Below are positions 1 through 8,565 of a DNA stretch of 64,000 nt, piece after piece. The position numbers and the translations under genes were made by a program. Location of the stretch: NCBI GenBank assembly GCA_934462925.1, contig CAKSIT010000004.1:62001-126000 (forward strand). The letters are read 5' to 3'. Source of the stretch: an uncultured Oscillospiraceae bacterium. Its GTDB lineage: Bacteria > Bacillota > Clostridia > Oscillospirales > Ruminococcaceae. The notes under the pieces were generated by a model, which worked only from the letters and a program-made list of their open reading frames with translations, searched no databases and was not told where the DNA came from. Every line of letters begins with the position of its first letter. The first letter of the stretch is position 1.

Positions 1-630
1 ACAAAGTTCTACACCGTTTACGACTTCGACCAGACCTACGACGCATTCACACGTTTCAGAACAGGTGAAATGCCTATCCTCATTCAGAACTACGCAACGT
101 TCTACAACCAGCTGAACGTTGCAGCGCCCGAGGTAAAGGGTCTGTGGGACTTCACGCACGTTCCCGGCACATACAGAACCGATGAAAACGGCAACACCGT
201 TCTCGACTACACCGCAAACTCGGGTTCTTCGGGCGCGGTAATCTTCAAGACCTGCTCGGATACTCAGGCGGCGTGGGACTTCATCAAGTGGTTCACCTCC
301 ACCGAGGTACAGGTAGAGTACGGTAAGACTATCGAGGCTATCATGGGCCCGATGGGTCGTTACGACACCGCAAACCTTGAAGCGCTCCAGCAGCTCAACT
401 GGTCCACTTCCGAGTACAAGAAGATAATCGACCAGATGGAGAACCTTAAGGAAGTGCCGATAATCCCCGCTTCCTACGCGGTTACAAGAAACGTTTACAA
501 CGCGTTCAGAGGCGTAGTAAACAACGCGCACAACCCCAGATATCAGCTCAGCTCTTACAACAGAGATATAAACGACGAAATTGTCAGAAAGCTGAAAGAC
601 CTTGGCTTCTATGACGGCGACGCAGCGTAA
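1..630 (+). CDS. Carbohydrate ABC transporter substrate-binding protein (5' end cut by window)
   Basis: The reading frame is open from base 1, so the N-terminus and signal peptide lie outside the window; about 209 residues of the C-terminal part are visible. The segment has the look of a family 1 extracellular solute-binding protein: aromatic-rich sugar-binding stretches (YDFDQTYDAF, NSGSSGAVIF) and the usual helix near 'AAWDFIKWFTSTEVQ' seen in maltose/oligosaccharide binding proteins. It would capture a sugar outside the cell and hand it to the permeases encoded next. Position as first gene before a MalF/MalG-like pair supports this strongly. The ligand cannot be told from the visible part. 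Confidence 0.85.
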   Translation, partial: TKFYTVYDFDQTYDAFTRFRTGEMPILIQNYATFYNQLNVAAPEVKGLWDFTHVPGTYRTDENGNTVLDYTANSGSSGAVIFKTCSDTQAAWDFIKWFTSTEVQVEYGKTIEAIMGPMGRYDTANLEALQQLNWSTSEYKKIIDQMENLKEVPIIPASYAVTRNVYNAFRGVVNNAHNPRYQLSSYNRDINDEIVRKLKDLGFYDGDAA

Positions 631-649
631 GGCTGCACCGTAAAGGGAA

Positions 650-670
650 CGGCGGACGTTCGCTCCGCCG
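650..670 (+). promoter_or_regulatory. Intercistronic hairpin after the binding-protein gene
   Basis: A perfect 7-bp stem (CGGCGGA / TCCGCCG, loop of 7) sits between the binding-protein stop and the permease ribosome binding site. It has no T-run. Such hairpins after binding-protein genes commonly protect the upstream mRNA 3' end so that more binding protein than permease is made; that role is inferred here. Confidence 0.5.
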
Positions 671-705
671 CCCCGATACAACAATAACAATTAGGAGGAA
701 TCAGC

Positions 706-1644
706 TTGTTCGGTAAAGAAAAGTCGCAGTATATCGAAGACAACAAATTTCGGTATACAATGCGCGAAATGAAAAAGAACGGCAGCGCGTACGTGCTTGC
801 GCTCCCTTATTTCCTGCTGTTCGTGGTCTTTACGGCAATTCCGGTCATCATCTCTCTGCCTGTCGGATTTACGAACTTCAACATGGTGCAGTTCCCGCAA
901 TGGACGGGTCTGTCCAACTTCTACCAGTTATTCCTTGCGGACGACGTTTTCCTTATTGCAATACAGAACACGCTCGTTTTCGCGATAATCACAGGCCCTG
1001 TAAGCTACATTCTTTGCTTCCTGCTTGCATGGCTCATCAACGAGATGCCCGGCGCTCTCAAGACGATATTCACGTATGTCTTCTACGCGCCCACGCTTGC
1101 GGGTAACATCTACGCGACATGGCAGCTCATCTTCTCGGGCGATACCTACGGCTTTTTGAACTCCGTGCTGATTAACCTCGGCATAATCAAAGGTCCGCAG
1201 CAGTGGCTCACCGACTCGCGCTATATCCTCATGTGCGTAATCATCGTACAGATGTGGATGTCGCTCGGCGCAGGCTTCCTTGCGCTTCGCGCAGGCCTGC
1301 AGGGCATTGACAAGTCGGGCTACGAGGCGGGCGCTATCGAGGGTATCAAGAACCGCTTCCAGGAGCTTCTCTACATAACAGTACCCTCTATGGGTCCGCA
1401 GCTTCTGTTCGCGGCGGTAATGCAGATTACATCCTCCTTCACCGCAGGTGATATAGGCAGATTCCTTACCGCGTTCCCGTCTACGGAATACGCGGCGCAC
1501 ACGATAATGACCCACGCGTTCGACTACGGCTCGATACGCTACGAAATGGGCTACGCCTGCGCGATATGCTTCTTCCTGTTCCTTGTCATGCTTGTCGTAA
1601 ACAACGTTATACGCAAGGCCATGAGCGGAATACTGGATACTTAA
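706..1644 (+). CDS. Sugar ABC transporter permease, MalF-like (pair 1)
   Basis: 312 residues starting with TTG, chosen because AGGAGG lies at 693-698 with normal spacing and no better ATG follows until the first membrane segment. Six transmembrane segments are apparent, the first around residues 26-48 (VLALPYFLLFVVFTAIPVI). The cytoplasmic EAA loop that docks on the ATPase is seen as 'YEAGAIEGIKNRFQELL...VP'. It forms the inner-membrane pore together with the next gene product. No ATPase gene is in the operon, so the MsmX-like ATPase at 19548-20690 is the probable energy source. Confidence 0.93.
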   Translation: MFGKEKSQYIEDNKFRYTMREMKKNGSAYVLALPYFLLFVVFTAIPVIISLPVGFTNFNMVQFPQWTGLSNFYQLFLADDVFLIAIQNTLVFAIITGPVSYILCFLLAWLINEMPGALKTIFTYVFYAPTLAGNIYATWQLIFSGDTYGFLNSVLINLGIIKGPQQWLTDSRYILMCVIIVQMWMSLGAGFLALRAGLQGIDKSGYEAGAIEGIKNRFQELLYITVPSMGPQLLFAAVMQITSSFTAGDIGRFLTAFPSTEYAAHTIMTHAFDYGSIRYEMGYACAICFFLFLVMLVVNNVIRKAMSGILDT

Positions 1645-1657
1645 AGGAGGACGGACA

Positions 1658-2518
1658 ATGCGACTTATCAAGAAAAGAAAAAAGTGGGGCGGCTCGCGCG
1701 GCGGCGATATAGCGATATTCATTCTGCTCGTCCTCGTCGGTCTGTTCATGATGTTCCCGATATACTTCTCCTTTATCCAGTCGATAAAGCCTGTCGAGGA
1801 GCTGTTCGTGTTCCCGCCAAAGCTTTACGTTCAGAATCCTACCTCGCAGAACTTTGAGGATATGCTTAAGGTTGCAGGCAGCCTTGACGTTCCGTTCTCG
1901 AGATACGTATTCAACTCGCTGTTCGTTTCCGTTGTGGTAACGGTAGCTCAGCTCCTGTTCGCTTCGTCGGCGGCTTACGTGCTTTCAAAGGTAAAAGCGC
2001 CCGGCATCAAGTTCATGAACAAGGTTATTGAGATAGCGCTGCTGTTCACCTCGTCGGTTACATACATCGTACAGTACATCGTTATGGCTATCCTCGGTAT
2101 GATTGATACCTACTGGGCTATAACGCTCCCCTACATTGCAACGCCTATGGGCCTGTTCCTTATGCGACAGTTTATGGGACAGATACCCGAGAGCATGATA
2201 GAAGCCGCAAAGCTCGACGGCGCAAGCCATATGAGAATATGCTGGCAGATACTCATGCCGAATGTTAAGCCCGCATGGCTCACGCTTATGATTTTCGCTT
2301 TCCAGGGCGCATGGCAGATTACGGGTTATCTCTTCGTTTACAGCGAGCAGCTCAAGCCTATTCCTATCGTAATGCAGCAGATAGCCGCAGCAGGTATAGC
2401 GCGAGCCGGAGTGTCCTCTGCAACGGTAGTTGTGCTGATGCTCCCGCCAATGATACTATTCCTTATTCTTCAAAGTAATGTCGTTGAAACGATGGCGCAT
2501 TCGGGTCTGAAGGATTAA
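1658..2518 (+). CDS. Carbohydrate ABC transporter permease, MalG-like (pair 1)
   Basis: 286 residues, ATG start preceded by AAAGGAGG and only 13 bases after the previous stop, so co-translated with the MalF-like partner. The first membrane segment follows a basic N-terminus (KKRKKWGG). The EAA docking loop is a good match (IEAAKLDGASHMRICWQIL.P). MalG-type subunits form the second half of the translocation pore of sugar importers. Substrate is unknown; the operon has no sugar-specific enzyme other than the DUF5696 protein further down. Confidence 0.93.
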   Translation: MRLIKKRKKWGGSRGGDIAIFILLVLVGLFMMFPIYFSFIQSIKPVEELFVFPPKLYVQNPTSQNFEDMLKVAGSLDVPFSRYVFNSLFVSVVVTVAQLLFASSAAYVLSKVKAPGIKFMNKVIEIALLFTSSVTYIVQYIVMAILGMIDTYWAITLPYIATPMGLFLMRQFMGQIPESMIEAAKLDGASHMRICWQILMPNVKPAWLTLMIFAFQGAWQITGYLFVYSEQLKPIPIVMQQIAAAGIARAGVSSATVVVLMLPPMILFLILQSNVVETMAHSGLKD

Positions 2519-2556
2519 GGCTGTACAGTTTATTTCAAAACGAAAGGATGATTTCA

Positions 2557-4197
2557 GTGCCATCAATAAAACGCTTAGCAAAGTGCGCGCTCTCCGCTGT
2601 ACTGGCGGCTTCGATGCTCTGCACGGGCGTGGCGTATGCAGATGAGCCTTACACGGGCTATAACTACGACTGGTGGAACGACCCCGTTCCCTCGCAGAAC
2701 GGCTACGTTCCCGATAAGGTAGTTACGGGCAACGACCTTGGCTGCGGCAACCTTACGCAGCCGTCGGATATGTACTTCTCCGCAAAGGGAGAGCTTTACA
2801 TAGCCGATACGGCGTATGCAGGCGCAGACAACAGCCTTAAGGGGCGTATCGTCATTACCGACCACACCTTTGACGCCGCAACGACAAGGGCTGTCGAAAA
2901 GCTCGATTTCAGCGAGGTTTCCGACTTCATGAACGAGGAAAAGCAGGCGCTTGACAGCGGCAAAATTACTCAGGCGCAGTACGACAAGGAAACAAGCGTG
3001 TATTTCAGAGGACCTACGGGCGTTTTCGTAACGGACGAGGACCTGATATACGTTGCGGATAAGGAAAACGACCGAGTTATTGCGTTCATCTACAGCAAGG
3101 GCGCGGACGGCGATGGCGTGGGAACGGTAAAGTACGTTTACACCCGCCCCGAGGCCAACGTTTACGACTCGTCCACCACGTTCAACCCCGATAAGGTGCT
3201 TGTTGACGCGGCGCAGAACGTATACATCTGCATAAAGTCCATCACAAAGGGCGCGGTTGTGTACTCCAAAGAGGGCGAGTTCAGCGGATACTTCGGCGCG
3301 AACCGCGTTGAAAAGACGGGCGAGGTTCTGCTTAACGCTTTCTGGAAGCTCATATTCACCCGAGACCAGATAAAGCGCATGAAGAAGAACGTTCCTGTCG
3401 AGATATCCAACTTCGACATAGACGGCGATAACTTCGTATATACCGTTACAGAGTCCAAGAGCGCAAGCACGGACGTGTTCAAGAAGCTCAACTCCGGCGG
3501 TACTAACATCTTCACCAACCTCGGCTACTCCGACTACGATTTCGGCGACCCGCTGCAGAAGTACTACAGGGGTACGACCTACTCCTCGCAGATAACCGAC
3601 GTTGAGATTTCCGACGACGGCACGATAAACCTGCTCGACCTGCAGACGGGACGCGTATTCCAGTACGACGACGAATGCACGCTGCTGTTCATCTTCGGCG
3701 GCATAGGCACGCAGAAGGGTACGTTCACAACCGTAAACGCCGTTGAGTCCTACGGCACGAACATTTACGTGCTTGACGGCCGTAAATGCTCGATAACCAT
3801 ATTTAAGCAGACGGAGTTCGGCGCTATAGTCCACGACGCTATCGAGCTGTTCAACAGAGGCAAGTACGAGGAAGCGCGCGAGCCGTGGATGGAGGTTCTC
3901 AGGCGCGACAGCAACTACTGGCTGGCGTACATAGGCCTTGGCAACGCTTACCTTAACGAGGGCGACTATGCTACGGCGATGGATTACTTCTACTACAACT
4001 CAAGAAGCGGTTACAACAACGCGTTCAAGGGCTGGAGAATGGCTTTCATCAGAGATAACTTCACGCTCTTTGCGGTGATTATACTTGTTATTCTGGCGGC
4101 AGTCTACGTTCTGTCCACCATACGCGGACGCAAGCGCGCAAAGAAGCGCGCAGAGCAGGACAGACTGCTTAAAGAACAGCAGAAGAAGGAGGAGTAA
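2557..4197 (+). CDS. Secreted NHL-repeat/TPR protein with C-terminal membrane anchor
   Basis: The likely start is GTG at 2557, since AAAGGA (2543-2548) is correctly spaced for it but runs into the ATG at 2548. The protein (546 residues from this start) has a signal peptide ending near 'GVAYADEP', then beta-propeller-like repeats of NHL type (for example 'ELYIADTAYAG', 'LIYVADKENDRVIAF', 'NIYVLDGRKCSITIF'). A TPR pair follows (AIELFNRGKYEEAREPW, YIGLGNAYLNEGDYATA), then one membrane segment (FAVIILVILAAVYVL) and a strongly basic cytoplasmic tail. It therefore looks like an extracytoplasmic scaffold anchored at its C-terminus. It sits in the sugar-transport operon, four bases before the next gene. 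No enzyme motif is evident; function unknown. Confidence 0.75.
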   Translation: MPSIKRLAKCALSAVLAASMLCTGVAYADEPYTGYNYDWWNDPVPSQNGYVPDKVVTGNDLGCGNLTQPSDMYFSAKGELYIADTAYAGADNSLKGRIVITDHTFDAATTRAVEKLDFSEVSDFMNEEKQALDSGKITQAQYDKETSVYFRGPTGVFVTDEDLIYVADKENDRVIAFIYSKGADGDGVGTVKYVYTRPEANVYDSSTTFNPDKVLVDAAQNVYICIKSITKGAVVYSKEGEFSGYFGANRVEKTGEVLLNAFWKLIFTRDQIKRMKKNVPVEISNFDIDGDNFVYTVTESKSASTDVFKKLNSGGTNIFTNLGYSDYDFGDPLQKYYRGTTYSSQITDVEISDDGTINLLDLQTGRVFQYDDECTLLFIFGGIGTQKGTFTTVNAVESYGTNIYVLDGRKCSITIFKQTEFGAIVHDAIELFNRGKYEEAREPWMEVLRRDSNYWLAYIGLGNAYLNEGDYATAMDYFYYNSRSGYNNAFKGWRMAFIRDNFTLFAVIILVILAAVYVLSTIRGRKRAKKRAEQDRLLKEQQKKEE

Positions 4198-4200
4198 GCC

Positions 4201-4965
4201 ATGAGATTTGATTTGGATATGCCGGCATGGAAATGGCCGTTCTACATCATGCGCCACCCCTTCGAGGGCTTTGAGGACCTGAGGTGGAAAAAAGCGTACA
4301 ACATGAAGGTGGCTATGGTCATCGTTGTGCTGTTCTTCATCATATCGGTGTGCGAACAACTTATGACGGGCTTTATGTTCAACAACTCGCTCGTAAAGAT
4401 ATTCAACGTCGTACCGATAGTAATTCAGACGATAATCCTGTTCTTTACATGGGTTGTGGGCAACTGGTCGCTGTGCACGCTGTTTGACGGCGAGGGCACG
4501 ATGAAGAATATCTGCGTAAACTCCGCGTACGCTCTCGTACCTTACCTTATAGGCAAGGTAGTAAACATTATCCTCAGTAACTGCCTGCTCAGAACCGAAT
4601 CGGCGTTCATCACCTTTGTAAGCTACCTTACGATAGTGTGGACGGTGGTGCTGCTTATATCGGGCATGAGGACAGTTCACCAGTATTCAATTCCCAAGAC
4701 GCTGATATTCATGCTTATAACGCTTGTCGCGATGGTAATAATCATTATTCTGCTCGTTCTTCTCGTTTCGCTTTTCCAGCAGGTATACGTATTTGTTTAT
4801 TCCATCTACACCGAGCTTCTTTACAGATTCTCGAACCTTGAGCCTACGGTGCTGATACTCATATCGCTGGGCATACTTGCCGTAATTGTAGCGGGTATCG
4901 TCGCAGCGTACAAGGCTTACGAAAGACATCAGCTCAAGAAGGAGCTTGCAAAGATAGGCAAGTAA
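4201..4965 (+). CDS. YIP1-family integral membrane protein
   Basis: 254 residues, starting directly after the stop of the NHL/TPR gene, with a ribosome binding site (AAGGAGGAG) inside that gene. The N-terminal motif 'RHPFEGFEDLRW' resembles the P-x-x-x-F-x-x-[IL] lead of bacterial Yip1-domain proteins. About five hydrophobic segments follow (near residues 37-58, 70-95, 133-158, 168-196, 215-240), ending in a basic tail. Yip1-like proteins are membrane proteins without known catalytic activity. Its conserved place beside the transporter suggests an accessory or assembly role; that is inference. Confidence 0.7.
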   Translation: MRFDLDMPAWKWPFYIMRHPFEGFEDLRWKKAYNMKVAMVIVVLFFIISVCEQLMTGFMFNNSLVKIFNVVPIVIQTIILFFTWVVGNWSLCTLFDGEGTMKNICVNSAYALVPYLIGKVVNIILSNCLLRTESAFITFVSYLTIVWTVVLLISGMRTVHQYSIPKTLIFMLITLVAMVIIIILLVLLVSLFQQVYVFVYSIYTELLYRFSNLEPTVLILISLGILAVIVAGIVAAYKAYERHQLKKELAKIGK

Positions 4966-5007
4966 TGAGTAACTTTGGCTTTGAATATTGAAAATGGTGG
5001 TGTAAAA

Positions 5008-7374
5008 ATGCTTCTATTACGCAAGAAATTACTTGTCGGCGCGCTTTGCGCAGCAATGGTAGTGTCGGCAAGTCAGAGCGTTGCATGGTCTGAGACCGCC
5101 GAAACCTCGCAGGGCGCTTCGCAGGAAGCCCCCGCTGAGGGAGAGGAAGCCGCGCCCGCTGAGGAGGAGGCAAGCTCCGATTCTTCAAGCGACTCTGCCA
5201 AGCCTGTAACACAGGACGAGGCTCTCGCGGAAATGACCGAATATGCGCGCACATCTGACCTTGCTCTTTATGTAAACGAAAGCACGGGCGTGTTTGCGGT
5301 GGAAAACCTCGCAAACGGCTCGTACATATGGAGCAATCCGTACAATTCCAACGCCGACCCCAGCATCAAGAGCGACACAAAGCGCGGCGAGCTGAAGTCT
5401 GCAATGGTAATAAACAGCGTTAAGATATCCGATACCGAGGCGGCTTCCACAATGCTCCGCTCCGCGTCCGACGGCGATATTTCCGTTGAGAAGTGCGACG
5501 GCGGCTTCAAGGGAACGCTCACGTTCTCGAAAGTCGGCATAACGATTCCTTATTATGTAACGCTCGACGGCGACCACTTCAGCATATCCGTTGCAAACGA
5601 CGAGATTTACGAGGTGGAAACCGACGACCCCGAAAACATAAGAGACGCTTCCCGCTCGATAATCGACCTCGGACTTTTCCAGGACCTCGGCGCGGCGTTC
5701 TCCGATGAAGACGGCTATATCATCACTCCCGACGGCTCGGGCGCGGTGATAAACTTCAACAACGGCAAGGCAAACGCTGCGGAGTATTCGCAGATACTGT
5801 ACGGCAGGGATTTGGCGGTAAGCCAGGACATGGCTCCCAAAAAGACCGAGCAGGCGTACCTGCCTATCATGGGTCTTGTAAAGGAAGACTACGCGCTGCT
5901 TGAGGTTGTAACCGAGGGCGCTGCCTACGCTACGGCGAGGGCAAGCGTTGCGGGACAGAGAGCGACGAGCTACAACTCCGCATGGTTCAACTTTGCGCTG
6001 CGCACGACCGATACGTACTACATGGGCGGCTCTAACACAGCACCACTTAAGGCGTATCAGACAAGGCGAGTTCCCGAGCCGCGCATGACGGTCACCTACT
6101 ACCCGATAGCAAAGACGGGCACTACATACGTAGACGTTGCGCTGCGCTATCAGAAGTACCTCGTTGAGGAGCGGGGCATGACCAAGAAGACGAGCGAGGG
6201 ACAGTCCCCGTTCTACCTTGACCTGTTCGGCGGAACAGTCAAGGAGCGCTCCGTTCTCGGCTTCCCCGTAAAGCTTGAAACAGCTGCAACGACCTATGAC
6301 GAGGCAAAGCAGATAATCGAGCAGTTCGTTCAGCGCGACGTAGGCAACATGATAATAACCTACAACGACTTCAACAAGGCGGGTATAACAAGCCGCATTT
6401 CCGATTCGGTTGAGTACTCCTCAACGCTCGGCGGCAAGAAGGACTTCCAGTCCCTTAAGAGCTACGCTGACGGTATCGGCGCGATATTCGCTCCGTCGGT
6501 AGATATGCAGGAATACGAGAGAAGCGGCAACGGCTACTCCAAGACGGGCGCTTCTTCGATAGCCGTAACAAAGGCTTACGCAACGCAGGGCGCTTACGAG
6601 TTGGCGTTCGGTACGCCGCACGATACAAGAGCAAGCTGGTACATCTTAACTCCCGCTTACTACGAAAAGGCCGTTGGCAAGGTTCTCACGGACTACACCA
6701 AGGAGGGTCTGAGCGCGATAAATCTTGCGGACATGACCGCAAAGCTTTACAGCGACTTCAGCTCCAACGGCGGCAAGAACACCTCAAGACAGCAGGCTAT
6801 TGAGAACCTCAAGGCAAGCTATCAGATGGTGGCGAATACGCAGGGCATGACCTTTGTTGCCAACGCCTGCAACGATTTCGCTCTCCCCTATGTGGACTAC
6901 ATAAAGAATGTTCCGCTCTACAGCTCGAACTTCGACGTTTACGACTACGATATCCCGCTGTATGAGATAGTAATCCACGGCTACATTCCGTACACCTCAA
7001 AGGCGAAGAACGCAAGCTCCAGCGCGGACGAGATGTTCCTGATGTCTGTGGTTACAGGCACGCCCGTTCACTACGAGCTTATGTTTGAAGACCCCAACGA
7101 GTTTACCGACTGCTCTTACGATACGCTGTTCTACGCGGCTTACGAGGGCTGGCTTGATGTCGCTTCTGCTGAATACAAGCTCTGCAGCGACATTGTAGCG
7201 CCGCTTTCGGACAAGACGATAACGAACTTTGAGTATCTCTCTGAGAACGTTGTACAGACGACATTCTCCGACGGCACGGTAATAAAGGCGGACCTTAAGA
7301 ACAACACATTAACCGTAAACGGCACGGACATAGACCTTGCCGCATACGGTCTGAAAGGAGCGACGACTGACTGA
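5008..7374 (+). CDS. Large secreted DUF5696-type protein
   Basis: The frame is open from a TTG at 4975, but ATG 5008 is preceded by GGTGGTG at proper spacing and gives a clean signal peptide (KKLLVGALCAAMVVSAS), 788 residues. A Glu/Ala/Ser-rich linker follows, then a beta-rich domain (about 70-370) and a mixed alpha/beta region (about 400-700) with barrel-like spacing (NMIITYNDFN, SYADGIGAIFAPSVD, NACNDFALPYVDYI). I recognise it as resembling DUF5696 proteins that travel with sugar ABC permeases; that match is from memory. The fold pattern hints at a glycoside-hydrolase-like barrel, but no catalytic pair can be assigned. Its stop overlaps the next start (ATGA), so translation is coupled. Confidence 0.65.
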   Translation: MLLLRKKLLVGALCAAMVVSASQSVAWSETAETSQGASQEAPAEGEEAAPAEEEASSDSSSDSAKPVTQDEALAEMTEYARTSDLALYVNESTGVFAVENLANGSYIWSNPYNSNADPSIKSDTKRGELKSAMVINSVKISDTEAASTMLRSASDGDISVEKCDGGFKGTLTFSKVGITIPYYVTLDGDHFSISVANDEIYEVETDDPENIRDASRSIIDLGLFQDLGAAFSDEDGYIITPDGSGAVINFNNGKANAAEYSQILYGRDLAVSQDMAPKKTEQAYLPIMGLVKEDYALLEVVTEGAAYATARASVAGQRATSYNSAWFNFALRTTDTYYMGGSNTAPLKAYQTRRVPEPRMTVTYYPIAKTGTTYVDVALRYQKYLVEERGMTKKTSEGQSPFYLDLFGGTVKERSVLGFPVKLETAATTYDEAKQIIEQFVQRDVGNMIITYNDFNKAGITSRISDSVEYSSTLGGKKDFQSLKSYADGIGAIFAPSVDMQEYERSGNGYSKTGASSIAVTKAYATQGAYELAFGTPHDTRASWYILTPAYYEKAVGKVLTDYTKEGLSAINLADMTAKLYSDFSSNGGKNTSRQQAIENLKASYQMVANTQGMTFVANACNDFALPYVDYIKNVPLYSSNFDVYDYDIPLYEIVIHGYIPYTSKAKNASSSADEMFLMSVVTGTPVHYELMFEDPNEFTDCSYDTLFYAAYEGWLDVASAEYKLCSDIVAPLSDKTITNFEYLSENVVQTTFSDGTVIKADLKNNTLTVNGTDIDLAAYGLKGATTD

Positions 7375-8552
7375 TGAGTGACGAAAGAAAACTCGGCATC
7401 GACGGTGAAACCGTTGGCGCGGCAGCAGACGCGCTCGAAAATACTGCACCCGCCGCTGAAACGGCGGCTCAGACGGAAGCTCCCGCGGTGGAGCTTGCCG
7501 CTGAGAAGCCCGCGCCCGTAAGGTCTGCGCACAACACGGCTGCCGCTGCGGCGTTCAACGCTGCGGGCGAGGAGGTCGATATACGCAGAAAAGACGGCGA
7601 CAAGGTTCAGCGCAAGATTAAGACAAACAAGATACCCTATGAGAAGAAGAAAGGGCTTTACGGCTACGGCTTTATCGCCCTGTGGGCGTTAGGAACGCTC
7701 TGGCTGTTCGTACTACCCGTTATCACGTCGCTGTGGTACTCGTTCTGCGACACCCAGCTGCTTGATAAGGCGGGAGCGCTGCAAAAGGGCATGACCACCG
7801 CGGGCATCTACACCGAGTGGAACGGCTTCAAGAACTTTATCAAGGCGTTCACAATCGATACGGAATTCCCCAGACGCCTTGTTGAATCGCTTACGGAGAT
7901 ACTTCCGCAGGCAGTCGTAATCCTCATATTCTCGCTCTTTATCGCCGTTATACTCAACCAGAAGTTCAGGGGCAGAACACTCGCGCGTGCGATATTCTTC
8001 CTGCCTGTGCTTATAGCGACAGGTCCTATCATCTCCGTTATCAACGGTGATATGGCTTCACGCGGCGTATCCGAGGCTTCGCAGTTCTCAACGCTCTTTA
8101 AGACCGACCTTGTATCGGAGCTTATGGAGTTCATCGGTATCTACAACATCAACCAGACGTTCACGGAGTTCATTCAGGACATAACGTCAAACGTACTGAA
8201 CCTCGTGTGGAACTCAGGTATACAGATACTGATATTCCTTTCCGCGCTGCAGAATATCCCGCCGTCCGCAAAGGAAGCGGCGAATATGGAGGGCGCGACC
8301 GCATGGGAGTTCTTCTGGAAGATAACGTTCCCGATAATCTCCCCGATGATTCTTGCAAACCTCGTTTACACGATAATCGACGCGTTCGTTTCCACGGACA
8401 ACGTGGTTATGGATTACGTTCTCTCAAAGTCGAGAAACTGGGAGTACGGCTACTCCGCGTCGCTCGCATGGATTTACTTCGCAATTGTCGGCGCGATACT
8501 CGGTCTTGTATGCTTCATAGTCAACAGATTTGTTTACTATGAGAATGAATAA
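7374..8552 (+). CDS. Sugar ABC transporter permease, MalF-like (pair 2), with N-terminal extension
   Basis: 392 residues, start ATG overlapping the upstream stop by one base. Residues 1-95 are an Ala/Glu/Pro-rich, probably disordered cytoplasmic extension absent from the first permease pair. Six membrane segments follow from 'GYGFIALWALGTLWLFVLP'. The EAA docking loop is 'KEAANMEGATAWEFFWKITFP'-like. It is a second MalF-type subunit in the same operon, suggesting either a second importer or a separate permease pair serving the same sugar family. No second binding protein is visible in the window. Confidence 0.9.
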   Translation: MSDERKLGIDGETVGAAADALENTAPAAETAAQTEAPAVELAAEKPAPVRSAHNTAAAAAFNAAGEEVDIRRKDGDKVQRKIKTNKIPYEKKKGLYGYGFIALWALGTLWLFVLPVITSLWYSFCDTQLLDKAGALQKGMTTAGIYTEWNGFKNFIKAFTIDTEFPRRLVESLTEILPQAVVILIFSLFIAVILNQKFRGRTLARAIFFLPVLIATGPIISVINGDMASRGVSEASQFSTLFKTDLVSELMEFIGIYNINQTFTEFIQDITSNVLNLVWNSGIQILIFLSALQNIPPSAKEAANMEGATAWEFFWKITFPIISPMILANLVYTIIDAFVSTDNVVMDYVLSKSRNWEYGYSASLAWIYFAIVGAILGLVCFIVNRFVYYENE

Positions 8553-8565
8553 GGAGGTTTGAGCA

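Noticed and set aside
2575..3834. Long minus-strand open frame opposite the NHL/TPR gene (similar shadows at 928-1749, 22462-23721, 33861-35783 and 47675-50053)
   Set aside because: They lie entirely opposite well-supported genes, have no ribosome binding site, and their translations are low-complexity Arg/Val/Leu-rich products caused by the codon bias of the real strand.
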